DNA of 32,179 nucleotides, from contig CAJWTV010000016.1 in NCBI GenBank assembly GCA_913047375.1, positions 1 to 32,179 on the forward strand, given 5' to 3'. Position 1 is the first letter of the stretch. Each line of letters begins with the position of its first letter. Under the pieces are notes generated by a model. It was given only the letters and a program-made list of their open reading frames with translations. It searched no databases and was not told the DNA's origin. Positions 17,205 to 28,076 of this stretch are shown piece by piece. The position numbers and the translations under genes were made by a program. This stretch comes from an uncultured Polaribacter sp. (GTDB lineage: Bacteria > Bacteroidota > Bacteroidia > Flavobacteriales > Flavobacteriaceae).

Positions 17205-18380
17205 CTAGTAATTACGATATTGCTTTGTTTCTTCAAAAATATAATCTAATATTTTTTGATCTTTTTCATCTAGAAGTAAATTTTTACGTTTCATGACTTC
17301 AGTTGTGACTTCAGAGACTTTCTTCATTTGGAATGTAGTAAAACCGGCAGCACCTCCCCAACTATAGGATGGAACAAAATTTCTTGGAAATCCACTTCCA
17401 AAGAGGTTTACACTAACTCCAATAACAGTTCCGGTATTAAACATTGTATTAATAGAACATTTAGAATGGTCTCCCATGATTAGACCACAAAATTGTAATC
17501 CAGTTTTTTTAAAACGATCAGTTTCATAATCCCATAATTTAACTTCGGCATAATTATTTTTAAGATTTGAATTGTTTGAACCAGCTCCTAAATTACACCA
17601 TTCACCTATTACAGAGTTCCCTAAATAACCATCATGACCTTTACTAGAATATCCAAAAATTACAGAGTTATTTACTTCTCCTCCAATTTTTGAAAACGGA
17701 CCAATAGTTGTGTCTTTATAAATTTTTGCTCCCATTTTAAGAATAGTATGTTCGCACATTGCAAATGGACCTCTAATTGAGGAATGTTCCATAACTAAAG
17801 CATCTTTACCTATATATATTGGTCCTTCAGATGCATTTAAAGAAGCAAAAATAATTTCTGCACCTTCTTCTATAAATATATTCTCTTTATTTAAAAACTG
17901 AACTCCTGCAGGTATAGGCATGGAGGTTCTACCTTTTGTGATCAAGTCAAAATCTTGCTGAATAGCTTTTCCGTTAAGAGTAAAAATATCAGAAGTGTTT
18001 TTTACTTGAATCAATTCTTCTTCAAACTCAATTTGTGAATAGGTGTCAAAATTAACTTCTTCTTGAGTGTCTGAAGTATAGAACGCAATAACATCTTCAC
18101 CTTTAAAAATTGCTTCGTTTTCAGATAGACTTTTTACTTTATCTACCAAGTTATCAGTAGGACAGAAAGATGCATTTATTAATATATTTTCTTCTAACTC
18201 TACCATTGGATATTTATCCTCTAAATATTCTTCTGTAATAGTTGTAGTGGTTAACCCTAAATGTTTTTCCCATTTCTCTCTAATCGTTAGAATCCCTATT
18301 CTAATATCTGCAACAGGTCTAGTAAAAGTAAGTGGCAATAAGGAGTTTCTAACTCCTCCATCAAATAAAATATAATTCAT
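17205..18380 (-). CDS. GlmU-like protein (putative sugar nucleotidyltransferase with left-handed beta-helix)
   Basis: A 391-residue two-part protein. The N-terminal part (1 to about 170) begins NYILFDGGVRNSLLPLTFTRPVADIRIG and belongs to the NTP_transf_4-like group seen in Bacteroidota; the usual pyrophosphorylase motif (LAAGxGTRM) is absent or altered. From about 180 on, hexapeptide-repeat strands (such as IYIGKDALVMEHSSIRGPFAMCE) form a left-handed beta-helix as in acyltransferases. The combination resembles bifunctional GlmU (UDP-GlcNAc synthesis), but whether it makes a nucleotide sugar or acetylates is not settled from sequence. A -7 box precedes it; carB lies upstream on the same strand. 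Confidence 0.83.
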   Translation of the reverse strand: MNYILFDGGVRNSLLPLTFTRPVADIRIGILTIREKWEKHLGLTTTTITEEYLEDKYPMVELEENILINASFCPTDNLVDKVKSLSENEAIFKGEDVIAFYTSDTQEEVNFDTYSQIEFEEELIQVKNTSDIFTLNGKAIQQDFDLITKGRTSMPIPAGVQFLNKENIFIEEGAEIIFASLNASEGPIYIGKDALVMEHSSIRGPFAMCEHTILKMGAKIYKDTTIGPFSKIGGEVNNSVIFGYSSKGHDGYLGNSVIGEWCNLGAGSNNSNLKNNYAEVKLWDYETDRFKKTGLQFCGLIMGDHSKCSINTMFNTGTVIGVSVNLFGSGFPRNFVPSYSWGGAAGFTTFQMKKVSEVTTEVMKRKNLLLDEKDQKILDYIFEETKQYRNY

Positions 18381-18400
18381 AGCAATGTTATATAATAGTA

Positions 18401-18408
18401 CAAATTTA
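18401..18408 (-). promoter_or_regulatory. Predicted -7 box for the GlmU-like gene
   Basis: Minus-strand TAAATTTG is an exact TAnnTTTG match, 20 bases before the ATG. A T-rich stretch (TTTT) lies near the -33 distance, not a perfect TTTG. Confidence 0.5.
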
Positions 18409-18484
18409 CTTTAAAATAGGTATAAAAAAAATTGATTTGAATAAATTACAGTCTATGAGTAAAAATATAGACTAAATTTTATAT

Positions 18485-18521
18485 AAAAAAAGCATTAAAT
18501 TACTTTAATAATCAAATGCTT
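18485..18521 (-). terminator. Rho-independent terminator after carB
   Basis: AAGCATT (18490-18496) pairs with AATGCTT (18515-18521). On the minus strand a run of T follows. It begins 20 bases after the carB stop. Confidence 0.7.
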
Positions 18522-18541
18522 GTTCTTAATATAAGTTTAAA

Positions 18542-21397
18542 TTATTTACTTAAATACATTTTACGCCTAGCGTATAAATCGTAAAACTGGTCATCTTTAA
18601 GACTATCTATAAATAAGATACTTTCTCCTGTAGATTTCATTTCTGGACCTAATATTTTATCTACATTAGGGAATTTATTAAAAGAAAACACAGGTTGTTT
18701 TATTGCATAACCTTCTAATTGTGGGTTGAAATTAAAATCTGTAACTTTCTTTTCTCCTAACATTACTTTTGTCGCGTAATTCACATAAGGTTCTTTGTAT
18801 GCTTTTGCAATAAAAGGTACTGTTCTAGATGCTCTTGGATTTGCTTCAATTATATAAACTACATCCTCTTTAATCGCAAATTGAACATTAATTAGACCTA
18901 CAGTTTTTAACTCTCTCGCAATAGTATAAGTGTGATCTTTTATTTGTTGCATTACTAAATTACCTATATTAAATACAGGTAATGTCGCATTAGAATCTCC
19001 AGAATGGACACCACATGGCTCTATATGTTCCATAATACCAATGATGTAAACATTACCGTCAGCGTCACAAATTGCATCTGCTTCTGCCTCTATAGCACCA
19101 TCTAAATAATGATCAAGTAGTAATTTATTATTTGGAATTTTGTGTAATAAATCAACTACATGTTCAACTAATTCTTCTTTATTAATTACAATTTTCATTC
19201 CTTGCCCTCCTAATACATAAGAAGGTCTTACAAGGATTGGGAAATCTAATTCATCTGCTAAAACTAGAGCTTCATCTGCTGTTTCTGCAATTCCAAATTC
19301 TGGATAAGGAATATTATTTTCCTTTAATAAAGTTGAAAAACTACCTCTATCTTCAGCTAAATCTAAGGCTTCAAAACTTGTCCCTATAATTTTTACACCA
19401 TATTTAGTAAGTTTTTCTGCTAATTTCAAAGCAGTCTGCCCTCCTAATTGCACAATAACACCTTCAGGCTTTTCGTGTCTGATAATATCATAAATATGCT
19501 CCCAAAAAACAGGTTCAAAATATAATTTATCAGCAGTATCAAAATCTGTGGATACCGTTTCAGGATTACAATTAATCATTATTGTTTCATAACCACATTC
19601 TGCAGCTGCTAATACTCCGTGAACACAGCAATAATCAAATTCTATTCCTTGTCCTATTCTATTGGGTCCGGAACCTAGAACAATTACTTTTTTCTTATCT
19701 GTAACTATACTCTCGTTCGCTATTATTATTTCGCCTTCGGCTGTCTCTACATCATTTTCAAAAGTAGAGTAATAGTAAGGAGTCTTTGCAGTAAATTCTG
19801 CAGCACATGTATCTACAAGTTTATAAACTCTCTGAACTTTTAACTCATCTCTTTTCTTAAATACTTGACTTTCCAAACAACCTAACATATGAGCTATTTG
19901 TCTGTCCCCATATCCTTTTTGCTTTGCCTCTAAAAGTAAATCTCTTTCTATAGTATTAATCTTAAATTTTGATATTTCTTTCTCCAATTGAAATAACTCT
20001 TCATATTGTTTTAAGTACCACATGTCAATCTTAGTAATCTCATAGATTTGACTTAATGGAATTCCCATAGCAATAGCGTCATAAATTGCAAAAACACGAT
20101 CCCAACTTGCATTGGTTAACTTATCAATAATTTGGTCATAATCTGTATATCCCTTTCCATCAGCTCCTAATCCATTTCTTTTAATTTCTAAAGATTGTGT
20201 TGCTTTATGTAATGCTTCTTGAAACGAGCGTCCAATCCCCATTACTTCACCTACGGATTTCATCTGTAAGCCTAAAGTTCTATCCGATCCTTCAAATTTG
20301 TCAAAATTCCAACGAGGTATTTTAACAATTACATAATCTAAAGTCGGTTCAAATAATGCTGAAGTGGATTTTGTAATTCCATTTTCTAACTCATCTAGTG
20401 TATAACCAATAGCTAATTTAGTCGCAACTTTTGCAATGGGGTATCCTGTAGCCTTACTAGCTAATGCTGACGAACGAGAAACCCTTGGATTAATTTCAAT
20501 TGCTATAATATCTTCTTTTTCATCGGGAGAAACTGCAAATTGGACATTACATCCTCCTTCAAAATCTCCGATAGAGCGCATCATATGAATGGACATATCA
20601 CGCATTTTCTGAAATGTTTTATCTGAAAGAGTCATAGCCGGAGCTACTGTAATAGAGTCTCCTGTATGAATACCCATCGGATCCATATTTTCAATAGAAC
20701 AAATTATTACAACGTTATCATTCCTATCTCGTAATAATTCTAATTCGTATTCTTTCCATCCCATCATGGCTTTATCTATCATCACCTCATGAATTGGCGA
20801 TGCTTCTAGGCCTCTTCTTAATAATTCATCAAAATCTTTTGGATCATATACAATTGATGCTCCAGCCCCTCCTAATGTATAGGATGATCTAATTACTAAT
20901 GGAAAGCCAAAATCTTGGGCTATTTCTTTTCCTTTAAGAAAAGAAGTAGCTGTCGCTTGGGGTGCCATTGGTACACCTATTTTCAACATTAATTCTCTAA
21001 ATTGCTCCCTATCTTCTGTAACATTAATTGCATCTATATCAACACCTATTAATTCAACATCAAAATCTTTCCAAATACCTTTATCATCTGCTTCGATACA
21101 AAGATTTAAAGCTGTTTGCCCTCCCATTGTTGGTAAAACAGCATCTATCTGTGGGTGATCTTTTAAAATCTGAATAATAGATTTAGTTGTCAACGGCAAC
21201 AAATAAATATGATCAGCCATAGAAGGATCTGTCATAATTGTTGCTGGATTAGAATTGATTAAAATAGTTTCAATTCCATCTTCTCTTAAAGATCTTAAAG
21301 ACTGTGAGCCAGAATAATCAAATTCACAAGCTTGTCCAATAACAATTGGTCCAGAACCTATAATTAAAATTGATTTTAATTTATTGTTTTTTGGCAT
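18542..21397 (-). CDS. carB: Carbamoyl-phosphate synthase large subunit, lacking the C-terminal regulatory domain
   Basis: A 951-residue synthase subunit that makes carbamoyl phosphate from bicarbonate, ATP and the ammonia delivered by CarA, for pyrimidine and arginine synthesis. It holds the two ATP-grasp halves: the first begins with SILIIGSGPIVIGQACEFDYSG, the second with VIVLGSGPNRIGQGIEFDY near residue 567. Both carry the GGQTALNL / GGQTALKL blocks. The end is EMKSTGE plus about 25 residues, whereas the E. coli enzyme (1073 residues) continues with an MGS-like allosteric domain from about 936. There is no frameshift: the stop is clean and a terminator follows. carA is not in the window. 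Such short forms seem typical of Flavobacteriaceae (my recollection, not checked here). Confidence 0.96.
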   Translation of the reverse strand: MPKNNKLKSILIIGSGPIVIGQACEFDYSGSQSLRSLREDGIETILINSNPATIMTDPSMADHIYLLPLTTKSIIQILKDHPQIDAVLPTMGGQTALNLCIEADDKGIWKDFDVELIGVDIDAINVTEDREQFRELMLKIGVPMAPQATATSFLKGKEIAQDFGFPLVIRSSYTLGGAGASIVYDPKDFDELLRRGLEASPIHEVMIDKAMMGWKEYELELLRDRNDNVVIICSIENMDPMGIHTGDSITVAPAMTLSDKTFQKMRDMSIHMMRSIGDFEGGCNVQFAVSPDEKEDIIAIEINPRVSRSSALASKATGYPIAKVATKLAIGYTLDELENGITKSTSALFEPTLDYVIVKIPRWNFDKFEGSDRTLGLQMKSVGEVMGIGRSFQEALHKATQSLEIKRNGLGADGKGYTDYDQIIDKLTNASWDRVFAIYDAIAMGIPLSQIYEITKIDMWYLKQYEELFQLEKEISKFKINTIERDLLLEAKQKGYGDRQIAHMLGCLESQVFKKRDELKVQRVYKLVDTCAAEFTAKTPYYYSTFENDVETAEGEIIIANESIVTDKKKVIVLGSGPNRIGQGIEFDYCCVHGVLAAAECGYETIMINCNPETVSTDFDTADKLYFEPVFWEHIYDIIRHEKPEGVIVQLGGQTALKLAEKLTKYGVKIIGTSFEALDLAEDRGSFSTLLKENNIPYPEFGIAETADEALVLADELDFPILVRPSYVLGGQGMKIVINKEELVEHVVDLLHKIPNNKLLLDHYLDGAIEAEADAICDADGNVYIIGIMEHIEPCGVHSGDSNATLPVFNIGNLVMQQIKDHTYTIARELKTVGLINVQFAIKEDVVYIIEANPRASRTVPFIAKAYKEPYVNYATKVMLGEKKVTDFNFNPQLEGYAIKQPVFSFNKFPNVDKILGPEMKSTGESILFIDSLKDDQFYDLYARRKMYLSK

Positions 21398-21445
21398 TAT
21401 GGTTTTGTGTATTAGGTAATGTAAAAATAATTATTGAATAGGTAT

Positions 21446-21478
21446 AAAAAAAGGTGTTACTATAAATAGTAACACCTT
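21446..21478 (-). terminator. Rho-independent terminator after rpmH
   Basis: AAGGTGTTACT (21451-21461) and AGTAACACCTT (21468-21478) pair perfectly with a 6-base loop. On the minus strand T residues follow (A run 21446-21452). It lies 27 bases past the rpmH stop and 48 bases before carB, so it insulates carB from rpmH transcription. Confidence 0.9.
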
Positions 21479-21505
21479 AATTATTAACAATTGTTAATCA
21501 TTATA

Positions 21506-21667
21506 TTATTTTTTATGTCTTGGCTCTGAAGACACTGAAACTTTCTTCCTTCCTTTAGCTCTTCTTCTAGCTAAAACTTTTCTACCATTAGCCGAAGCCA
21601 TTCTATCTCTGAAACCGTGTTTGTTTCTTCTCTTTCTATTCGATGGTTGGTAAGTTCTTTTTGGCAT
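21506..21667 (-). CDS. rpmH: 50S ribosomal protein L34
   Basis: A 53-residue gene, read by hand on the minus strand. It begins [19 protein letters not shown] and continues [21 protein letters not shown], the universal L34 pattern, then has a short C-terminal extension [14 protein letters not shown]34 is a late, very basic part of the large ribosomal subunit. It has a perfect promoter 71 bases upstream and its own terminator, so it is a single-gene unit here. The rnpA gene that follows rpmH in many bacteria is absent; carB lies downstream instead. Confidence 0.97.
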   Translation of the reverse strand: MPKRTYQPSNRKRRNKHGFRDRMASANGRKVLARRRAKGRKKVSVSSEPRHKK

Positions 21668-21737
21668 TATTTGTATTTTTAAAGTCTTCTTTGTTAATTT
21701 TTGTTGCTTATTGAGTTTACCTCATTTAAAGCGTTGG

Positions 21738-21768
21738 CAAATATACAACTGTTTTTATTTATGACAAA
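21738..21768 (-). promoter_or_regulatory. Bacteroidota-type promoter of rpmH
   Basis: On the minus strand: -33 TTTG (21765-21768), a 19-base spacer, and -7 TATATTTG (21738-21745). Both elements match TTTG-N19-TAnnTTTG exactly. The distance to the rpmH ATG gives a 5' leader of roughly 60-65 bases. Confidence 0.85.
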
Positions 21769-21846
21769 TACAATTTTAATAAAAATACAAATTATTTTTC
21801 ATCAAAATAAATAAGTGTTTTTATTAAAAATTTTTTGCCTTTTTTA

Positions 21847-23509
<1,663 letters not shown>

Positions 23510-23586
23510 TTAGCAAACACTATTCGAGTTATTTATTAAAAGAACAATAATAACAGTAAAATAGAGCTAAAACAATTGAGTTTTGC

Positions 23587-23594
23587 TACATTTG
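23587..23594 (+). promoter_or_regulatory. Predicted -7 box for yidC
   Basis: TACATTTG matches TAnnTTTG exactly, 58 bases before the yidC ATG. No TTTG appears at the -33 distance. It suggests yidC has its own transcript besides any read-through from pyrG. Confidence 0.5.
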
Positions 23595-23652
23595 TCTGCT
23601 TTTTATTTTTTAGATATTAGCAGAAATAACAAATTGATATTTTAAAAAAAAC

Positions 23653-25527
23653 ATGGAAGAAAAAAAATTCGATTATAATTCCTTTATAGGAATGATTCTA
23701 TTAGGAGGTATTCTATTATGGTGGATTAACTCTAATAAAGAGGAAATAACTCCAGAGACGAATATAGAAACTGTTACAGTTGCAAAAGAACAAAATTCAG
23801 ATGCATTTGAAAATGTTAAACCTATTTTGCAGAGCGACTCTTTAAGAGCAATCACTCAACAAAATAAATTAGGTGCTTTTGCATTCAGTGCACTACAGGG
23901 TAAAGAAGGTTTTAAAATAATAGAAAACGAAGTTTTAAAATTGACTATCAATAATAAAGGGGGGCAAATTATAGAGGCTTTAATAAAAAATTATAAAACT
24001 CACGACTCTCTTCCTTTACATATGATCAAAGACAATAACTCGTCTTTTAATATTAATTTTGGGACTACAGACAATAGAATTTTAAATACTTTAGACTTAT
24101 TCTTTGAACCAACCCTGACAAAAAATAATGGGAATGATGTATTATCTATGAAACTTAAAGTTTCTGATACACAGTTTTTAGAATATCGATATGAAATGAA
24201 ACCAAATGAATATATGGTTGACTTCTCTATTCGTTCTCAAGGATTAAATTCTGTTATTAATTCTTCAAATCCAATTAACTTAGATTGGAATTTAAAAGGT
24301 TTTAGACATGAAAAAAGTCAAAAAACAGAAAACACTATGTACTCTTGGTACTATTATAAAACTGATGGAGAAGTAGATTATATGAGCCCCGGTAATACAG
24401 AGGTTGTTAATAATGTAGATTGGGTTTCCTATAAACAACATTTTTTTACTTCCAATCTATTAACCGATACTCCATTTAACAATGCAACAATGACTTCTAC
24501 AGATTTAGTTATTGATGATAAAATTGATACTGTTTTTACTAAAAAATATGAACTAAGAACTCCCTTATTATTAACTAGTGGTGAATTAAATTATAATATG
24601 AAATGGTTTTATGGACCAAGTGATTATAATTTATTAAAAACCTATGAAGCCAGTGGTTTGGATGAAACTGCAGATTTAGGTTGGGGAATATTTGGATTCT
24701 TAAATAGAAACGTATTCTATCCAGTATTTAATTGGATAAAGGGATTCGTAGGTAACTATGGATTAATTATTATTCTAATGACTATTGTTGTGAGATTAAT
24801 AATGTCTCCATTAGTCTACAAATCATATCTTTCTAGTGCAAAAATGAAGGTTATTCGTCCAGAATTAAATGCTTTAAACGAGCAGTATCCTGGTAAAGAA
24901 AATGCAATGAAACGTCAGCAAGAAACCATGGCAATTCAGCGAAAAGCTGGAGTAAACATGATGTCTGGATGTATCCCTGCAATATTACAAATGCCAATTT
25001 TCTTTGCTTTATTTAAGTTTTTTCCAACAAATTTAGATTTACGTCAAAAAGGATTTTTGTGGGCTCCAGATTTATCTTCTTACGATACTATTTTTACATT
25101 ACCCTTTGATATTCCTTGGTATGGAAACCATGTAAGTTTATTTCCAATTTTAGCATCAATTGCAATTTTCTTTTATATGAAAATGAATCAAAGTCAGCAA
25201 GCAAATATGCAAGCACCAGCACAAGAAGGTATGCCTGATATGCAGAAAATGATGAAGTATATGATTTACTTCTCTCCTATTATGATGTTATTCTTTTTCA
25301 ACAATTATGCTAGTAGTTTAAGTTTATACTATTTTATCTCTAACTTGCTAACGATTGTTATAATGTTAGTTATTAAGAATTATGTGATTGATGAAGATAA
25401 GATTCATGCACAAATAGAACAAAACAAAAAACGTCCAGAGAAGCAGAAAAGTAAGTTTAGACAACGTATAGACTCTGCAATGAAACAAGCGCAAGAACAA
25501 CAAGCACAACAAAAAAAGAATAAATAA
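23653..25527 (+). CDS. yidC: Membrane protein insertase YidC
   Basis: A 624-residue inner-membrane insertase that inserts and folds membrane proteins, alone or with Sec. An N-terminal helix (about 11-24, FIGMILLGGILLWWI) is followed by a large periplasmic domain (about 25-350) of the Gram-negative YidC type. Then comes the conserved core of membrane segments, starting with the GNYGLIIILMTIVVRLIMSPLVYKS region (near 372-396), where the Arg in VVRL matches the conserved hydrophilic-groove Arg. The tail is Gln/Lys-rich (EQQAQQKKNK), consistent with ribosome contact. It ends before a bidirectional terminator. Confidence 0.96.
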   Translation: MEEKKFDYNSFIGMILLGGILLWWINSNKEEITPETNIETVTVAKEQNSDAFENVKPILQSDSLRAITQQNKLGAFAFSALQGKEGFKIIENEVLKLTINNKGGQIIEALIKNYKTHDSLPLHMIKDNNSSFNINFGTTDNRILNTLDLFFEPTLTKNNGNDVLSMKLKVSDTQFLEYRYEMKPNEYMVDFSIRSQGLNSVINSSNPINLDWNLKGFRHEKSQKTENTMYSWYYYKTDGEVDYMSPGNTEVVNNVDWVSYKQHFFTSNLLTDTPFNNATMTSTDLVIDDKIDTVFTKKYELRTPLLLTSGELNYNMKWFYGPSDYNLLKTYEASGLDETADLGWGIFGFLNRNVFYPVFNWIKGFVGNYGLIIILMTIVVRLIMSPLVYKSYLSSAKMKVIRPELNALNEQYPGKENAMKRQQETMAIQRKAGVNMMSGCIPAILQMPIFFALFKFFPTNLDLRQKGFLWAPDLSSYDTIFTLPFDIPWYGNHVSLFPILASIAIFFYMKMNQSQQANMQAPAQEGMPDMQKMMKYMIYFSPIMMLFFFNNYASSLSLYYFISNLLTIVIMLVIKNYVIDEDKIHAQIEQNKKRPEKQKSKFRQRIDSAMKQAQEQQAQQKKNK

Positions 25528-25543
25528 AAAGATTTATTTGTAC

Positions 25544-25580
25544 AAAAAAAAACCGAAACTTTATCGTTTCGGTTTTTTTT
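25544..25580. terminator. Bidirectional terminator between yidC and the sugar permease
   Basis: AAAAAAAACCGAAAC (25545-25559) and GTTTCGGTTTTTTTT (25566-25580) are perfect complements around a 6-base loop. With A before and T after, it works in both directions, serving convergent yidC and the permease gene. Confidence 0.93.
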
Positions 25581-25609
25581 GTATGAAAAATAATAATTCT
25601 CCCAAGAAG

Positions 25610-26932
25610 TTAAAGCTCTATTTTTTTAGACTTTATGAATCCAAAGAACAAAATGTATCCATAACAAATAATCGTTAAAATAAAAGCTGTTTTAAAGCCA
25701 AATCCATCTATTAAACTACCAAAGCCAAAAGGAACAATTGCACCACCAACTATCGCCATACAAAGTAGACCAGATGCTTGCGCTTTTAAATCTCCTAAGC
25801 CTTCTAGGGATAATGTAAAAATAGTAGGAAACATTATTGAGTTAAAAAGACCAACTGCTAAAATAGACCACATAGAAACTAATCCTACTGTGTTAATAGA
25901 GATTAAAATCATCATAATTGCTAAAGAAGCAAAAATACTTAATACTTTTCCGGGTGATAATATTTTTGTTAAGTAAGCCCCAACGAATCTACCTATCATA
26001 GCTCCTCCCCAATAGAAAATAACAAAAATCCCTAACAATGATTTTGGATCTGAATCAGAAAAAGTTTTATTAAATGTACTAGCTATCGTGTTAGCTATAT
26101 TCATCATAGTTTCATTTTCAAAAATTATTGGTGCTAAATTCATGTCAGAAAAGTAATTTACTAAAAAACTACCAATAGCGACTTCTGCACCTACATATAC
26201 AAAAATACCAAGAGCACCCATTAAAATTAATTTGTTTTTTAATAAAGAAATGTAGCCTCCTTTGGGGCTTACTTGCATCAGTTTTGGTAAATTAATAAAT
26301 GAAAAAATTAAAGCTAACAGACTAATAAATCCAGCAATTAATAAAAAAGGCGTTTGGACAGTTGTAGCCTCAGCTAAATAATAATCAGCTTTCTCAACCT
26401 GATTTAATAAATCAATCTCTGTAGATGTTTTTACCGAATCACTCAATAAAAATAGTGCACCAACAACAGGAGCTATTGTCGCTCCAAGAGAATTAAATGC
26501 TTGTGATAAATTTAACCTACTACTTGCACTGTCTTCACTTCCTAAAAGCGCTACATAGGGATTTGCGGCTACTTGTAGAATTGTAATTCCACCCGCTAAT
26601 GTAAAATAGCCTATTAAAAATACTGGGAAAGCTCTGTATGATGCTGCAGGATAAAATAATAAACAACCGGCTGCCATAGTTAGTAAACCTAATACGATTC
26701 CTTTCTTGTACCCTATTTTAGATAAAATAAACCCTGCTGGAAGCGAGAATATAAAAAATGCTAAGAAAAAGGCAAATTGAACCAAAACAGTTTTTGCATA
26801 AGACATTTCGAAAACATCTTTTAGTCTTGGCACAAGACTATCGACTAAAACTGTTATAAAACCCCAAAGAAAGAATAAAGTTGTTAAGAATATAAAAGCA
26901 CTTTTGTAAGATTTGTTAGTTGTTGTAGACAT
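25610..26932 (-). CDS. FHS-family sugar MFS transporter (NagP/FucP-like)
   Basis: A 440-residue, 12-helix permease of the major facilitator superfamily, of the fucose-galactose-glucose-H+ symporter type. FFLWGFITVLVDSLVPRLKDVF near the N-terminus is the family signature. A longer frame runs up to 27013, but that would overlap the preceding gene; the ATG at 26932 (MSTTTNKSYKS) leaves a 4-base gap from its stop. The gene directly follows glycosylasparaginase and lies near a hexosaminidase, so import of N-acetylglucosamine (NagP role) is the best guess from context; the substrate is not shown by sequence alone. Confidence 0.87.
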   Translation of the reverse strand: MSTTTNKSYKSAFIFLTTLFFLWGFITVLVDSLVPRLKDVFEMSYAKTVLVQFAFFLAFFIFSLPAGFILSKIGYKKGIVLGLLTMAAGCLLFYPAASYRAFPVFLIGYFTLAGGITILQVAANPYVALLGSEDSASSRLNLSQAFNSLGATIAPVVGALFLLSDSVKTSTEIDLLNQVEKADYYLAEATTVQTPFLLIAGFISLLALIFSFINLPKLMQVSPKGGYISLLKNKLILMGALGIFVYVGAEVAIGSFLVNYFSDMNLAPIIFENETMMNIANTIASTFNKTFSDSDPKSLLGIFVIFYWGGAMIGRFVGAYLTKILSPGKVLSIFASLAIMMILISINTVGLVSMWSILAVGLFNSIMFPTIFTLSLEGLGDLKAQASGLLCMAIVGGAIVPFGFGSLIDGFGFKTAFILTIICYGYILFFGFIKSKKIEL

Positions 26933-26936
26933 AAAA

Positions 26937-27938
26937 TTAAGATTTGTTAAAATATTCTGATTTATAGTTTTTATTTTCGTTTTCCTTATATACTTGATAA
27001 CTGAACCCTTCATGGATACAATAAGAACCTGTCTCGCCAGACTTATTTAAAGCAATAAAACCAACTTGAAAATCTTTGTAACGGGTTCCTGATTTTTGAA
27101 CAACTCTTTTAACAGCTTCTTCACATGCTTGTTGTGGCGATTTTCCTTGGCGCATTAATTCAACAATTAAAAAGCTACCAACAGTTTTTAGAACTTCTTC
27201 ACCCATTCCAGTTGCTGTTGCACCACCAATTTCATTATCTATAAATAATCCAGAACCAATAATTGCTGAATCTCCTACTCTACCTGCCATTTTATAAGAC
27301 AGTCCACTTGTGGTACATCCTCCAGCAATATCTCCTTTTTCGTCAATAGCTAACATACCAATAGTATCATGATTCTCGATATTAATAATTGGTTTGTATT
27401 TTGAGGTTTTTTGCCATTCTTGCCAATCTTTTTTTGACTTATCGGTTAATAAATTTTCTGCTTTAAATCCTTCTGAAATTGCAAATTGCTTAGCTCCATA
27501 ACCCGTTAATATTACATGCGGTGTGTTGTCCATCACTTTTCTAGCTACAGATATAACATGTGTAATATCTTCTACGCAAGTGACTGCTCCATAATCTCCT
27601 TCTTTGTTCATAATACAAGCGTCTAAAGTGACGTTACCATCTCTGTCGGGTCTTCCTCCTTTTCCAACGGATTGGTTATTAATATCCGCTTCTTCCACTC
27701 TACATCCCTGTTCTGCAGCATCTAAAGAACTACCCCCTTTTTGAATGGTTTTCCATGCAATTTCAGTAGCGTTTGGCACATTCCAAGTAGCAATGACAAT
27801 CGGTTTTATCTTTGTTTTTATTATAGGAATTGTTTTATCTGATAAATTTATATTGTTATCACAATTCAACAAAGAGCTAACTGTGACTATAGATAAACTA
27901 GATACTGTCGCTTTTTTTAAAAAATTACGTCTTTTCAT
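26937..27938 (-). CDS. N(4)-(beta-N-acetylglucosaminyl)-L-asparaginase (glycosylasparaginase)
   Basis: A 333-residue Ntn-hydrolase precursor that cleaves the GlcNAc-Asn bond of N-glycans. The self-cleavage site is visible: HDTIGM with Asp191-Thr192, the new N-terminal Thr192 being the nucleophile of the beta subunit. GRVGDSAIIGSG and the GGATATGMGEE block following it match the binding region of the Elizabethkingia (Flavobacterium) enzyme. The N-terminus MKRRNFLKKA is a Tat-type twin-arginine motif followed by a hydrophobic stretch ending LLNC; export is therefore expected, and a lipoprotein is possible although Asn before Cys is unusual. It is the first gene of a two-gene unit with the sugar permease and is divergent from the hexosaminidase. 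Confidence 0.93.
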   Translation of the reverse strand: MKRRNFLKKATVSSLSIVTVSSLLNCDNNINLSDKTIPIIKTKIKPIVIATWNVPNATEIAWKTIQKGGSSLDAAEQGCRVEEADINNQSVGKGGRPDRDGNVTLDACIMNKEGDYGAVTCVEDITHVISVARKVMDNTPHVILTGYGAKQFAISEGFKAENLLTDKSKKDWQEWQKTSKYKPIINIENHDTIGMLAIDEKGDIAGGCTTSGLSYKMAGRVGDSAIIGSGLFIDNEIGGATATGMGEEVLKTVGSFLIVELMRQGKSPQQACEEAVKRVVQKSGTRYKDFQVGFIALNKSGETGSYCIHEGFSYQVYKENENKNYKSEYFNKS

Positions 27939-27960
27939 ATTATTTATTTTACCTAAACAT

Positions 27961-28047
27961 AAACTTTATATAACATAGCTATATAAATATAACCTTACTT
28001 CATTTGTATATAAAAAAGAATAAGGAATAAAATATTTTATAAAGTTT
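27961..28047. promoter_or_regulatory. Inverted repeat in the divergent glycan-locus intergenic region
   Basis: AAACTTTATA (27961-27970) and TATAAAGTTT (28038-28047) are a perfect 10-base inverted pair, placed almost symmetrically between the two divergent starts (23 and 30 bases from each ATG). A second inverted pair, TTTATAT (27965-27971) and ATATAAA (27981-27987), overlaps the left arm. It may be an operator shared by both operons. The DNA is very AT-rich, so chance cannot be excluded. Confidence 0.35.
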
Positions 28048-28076
28048 CACTAAATTTACGTTTACAATATACTAAA

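Noticed and set aside
26933-27013. N-terminal extension of the sugar permease
   Set aside because: It would overlap the end of the glycosylasparaginase gene and is Lys/Asn-rich with no family match; the ATG at 26932 fits the permease fold.
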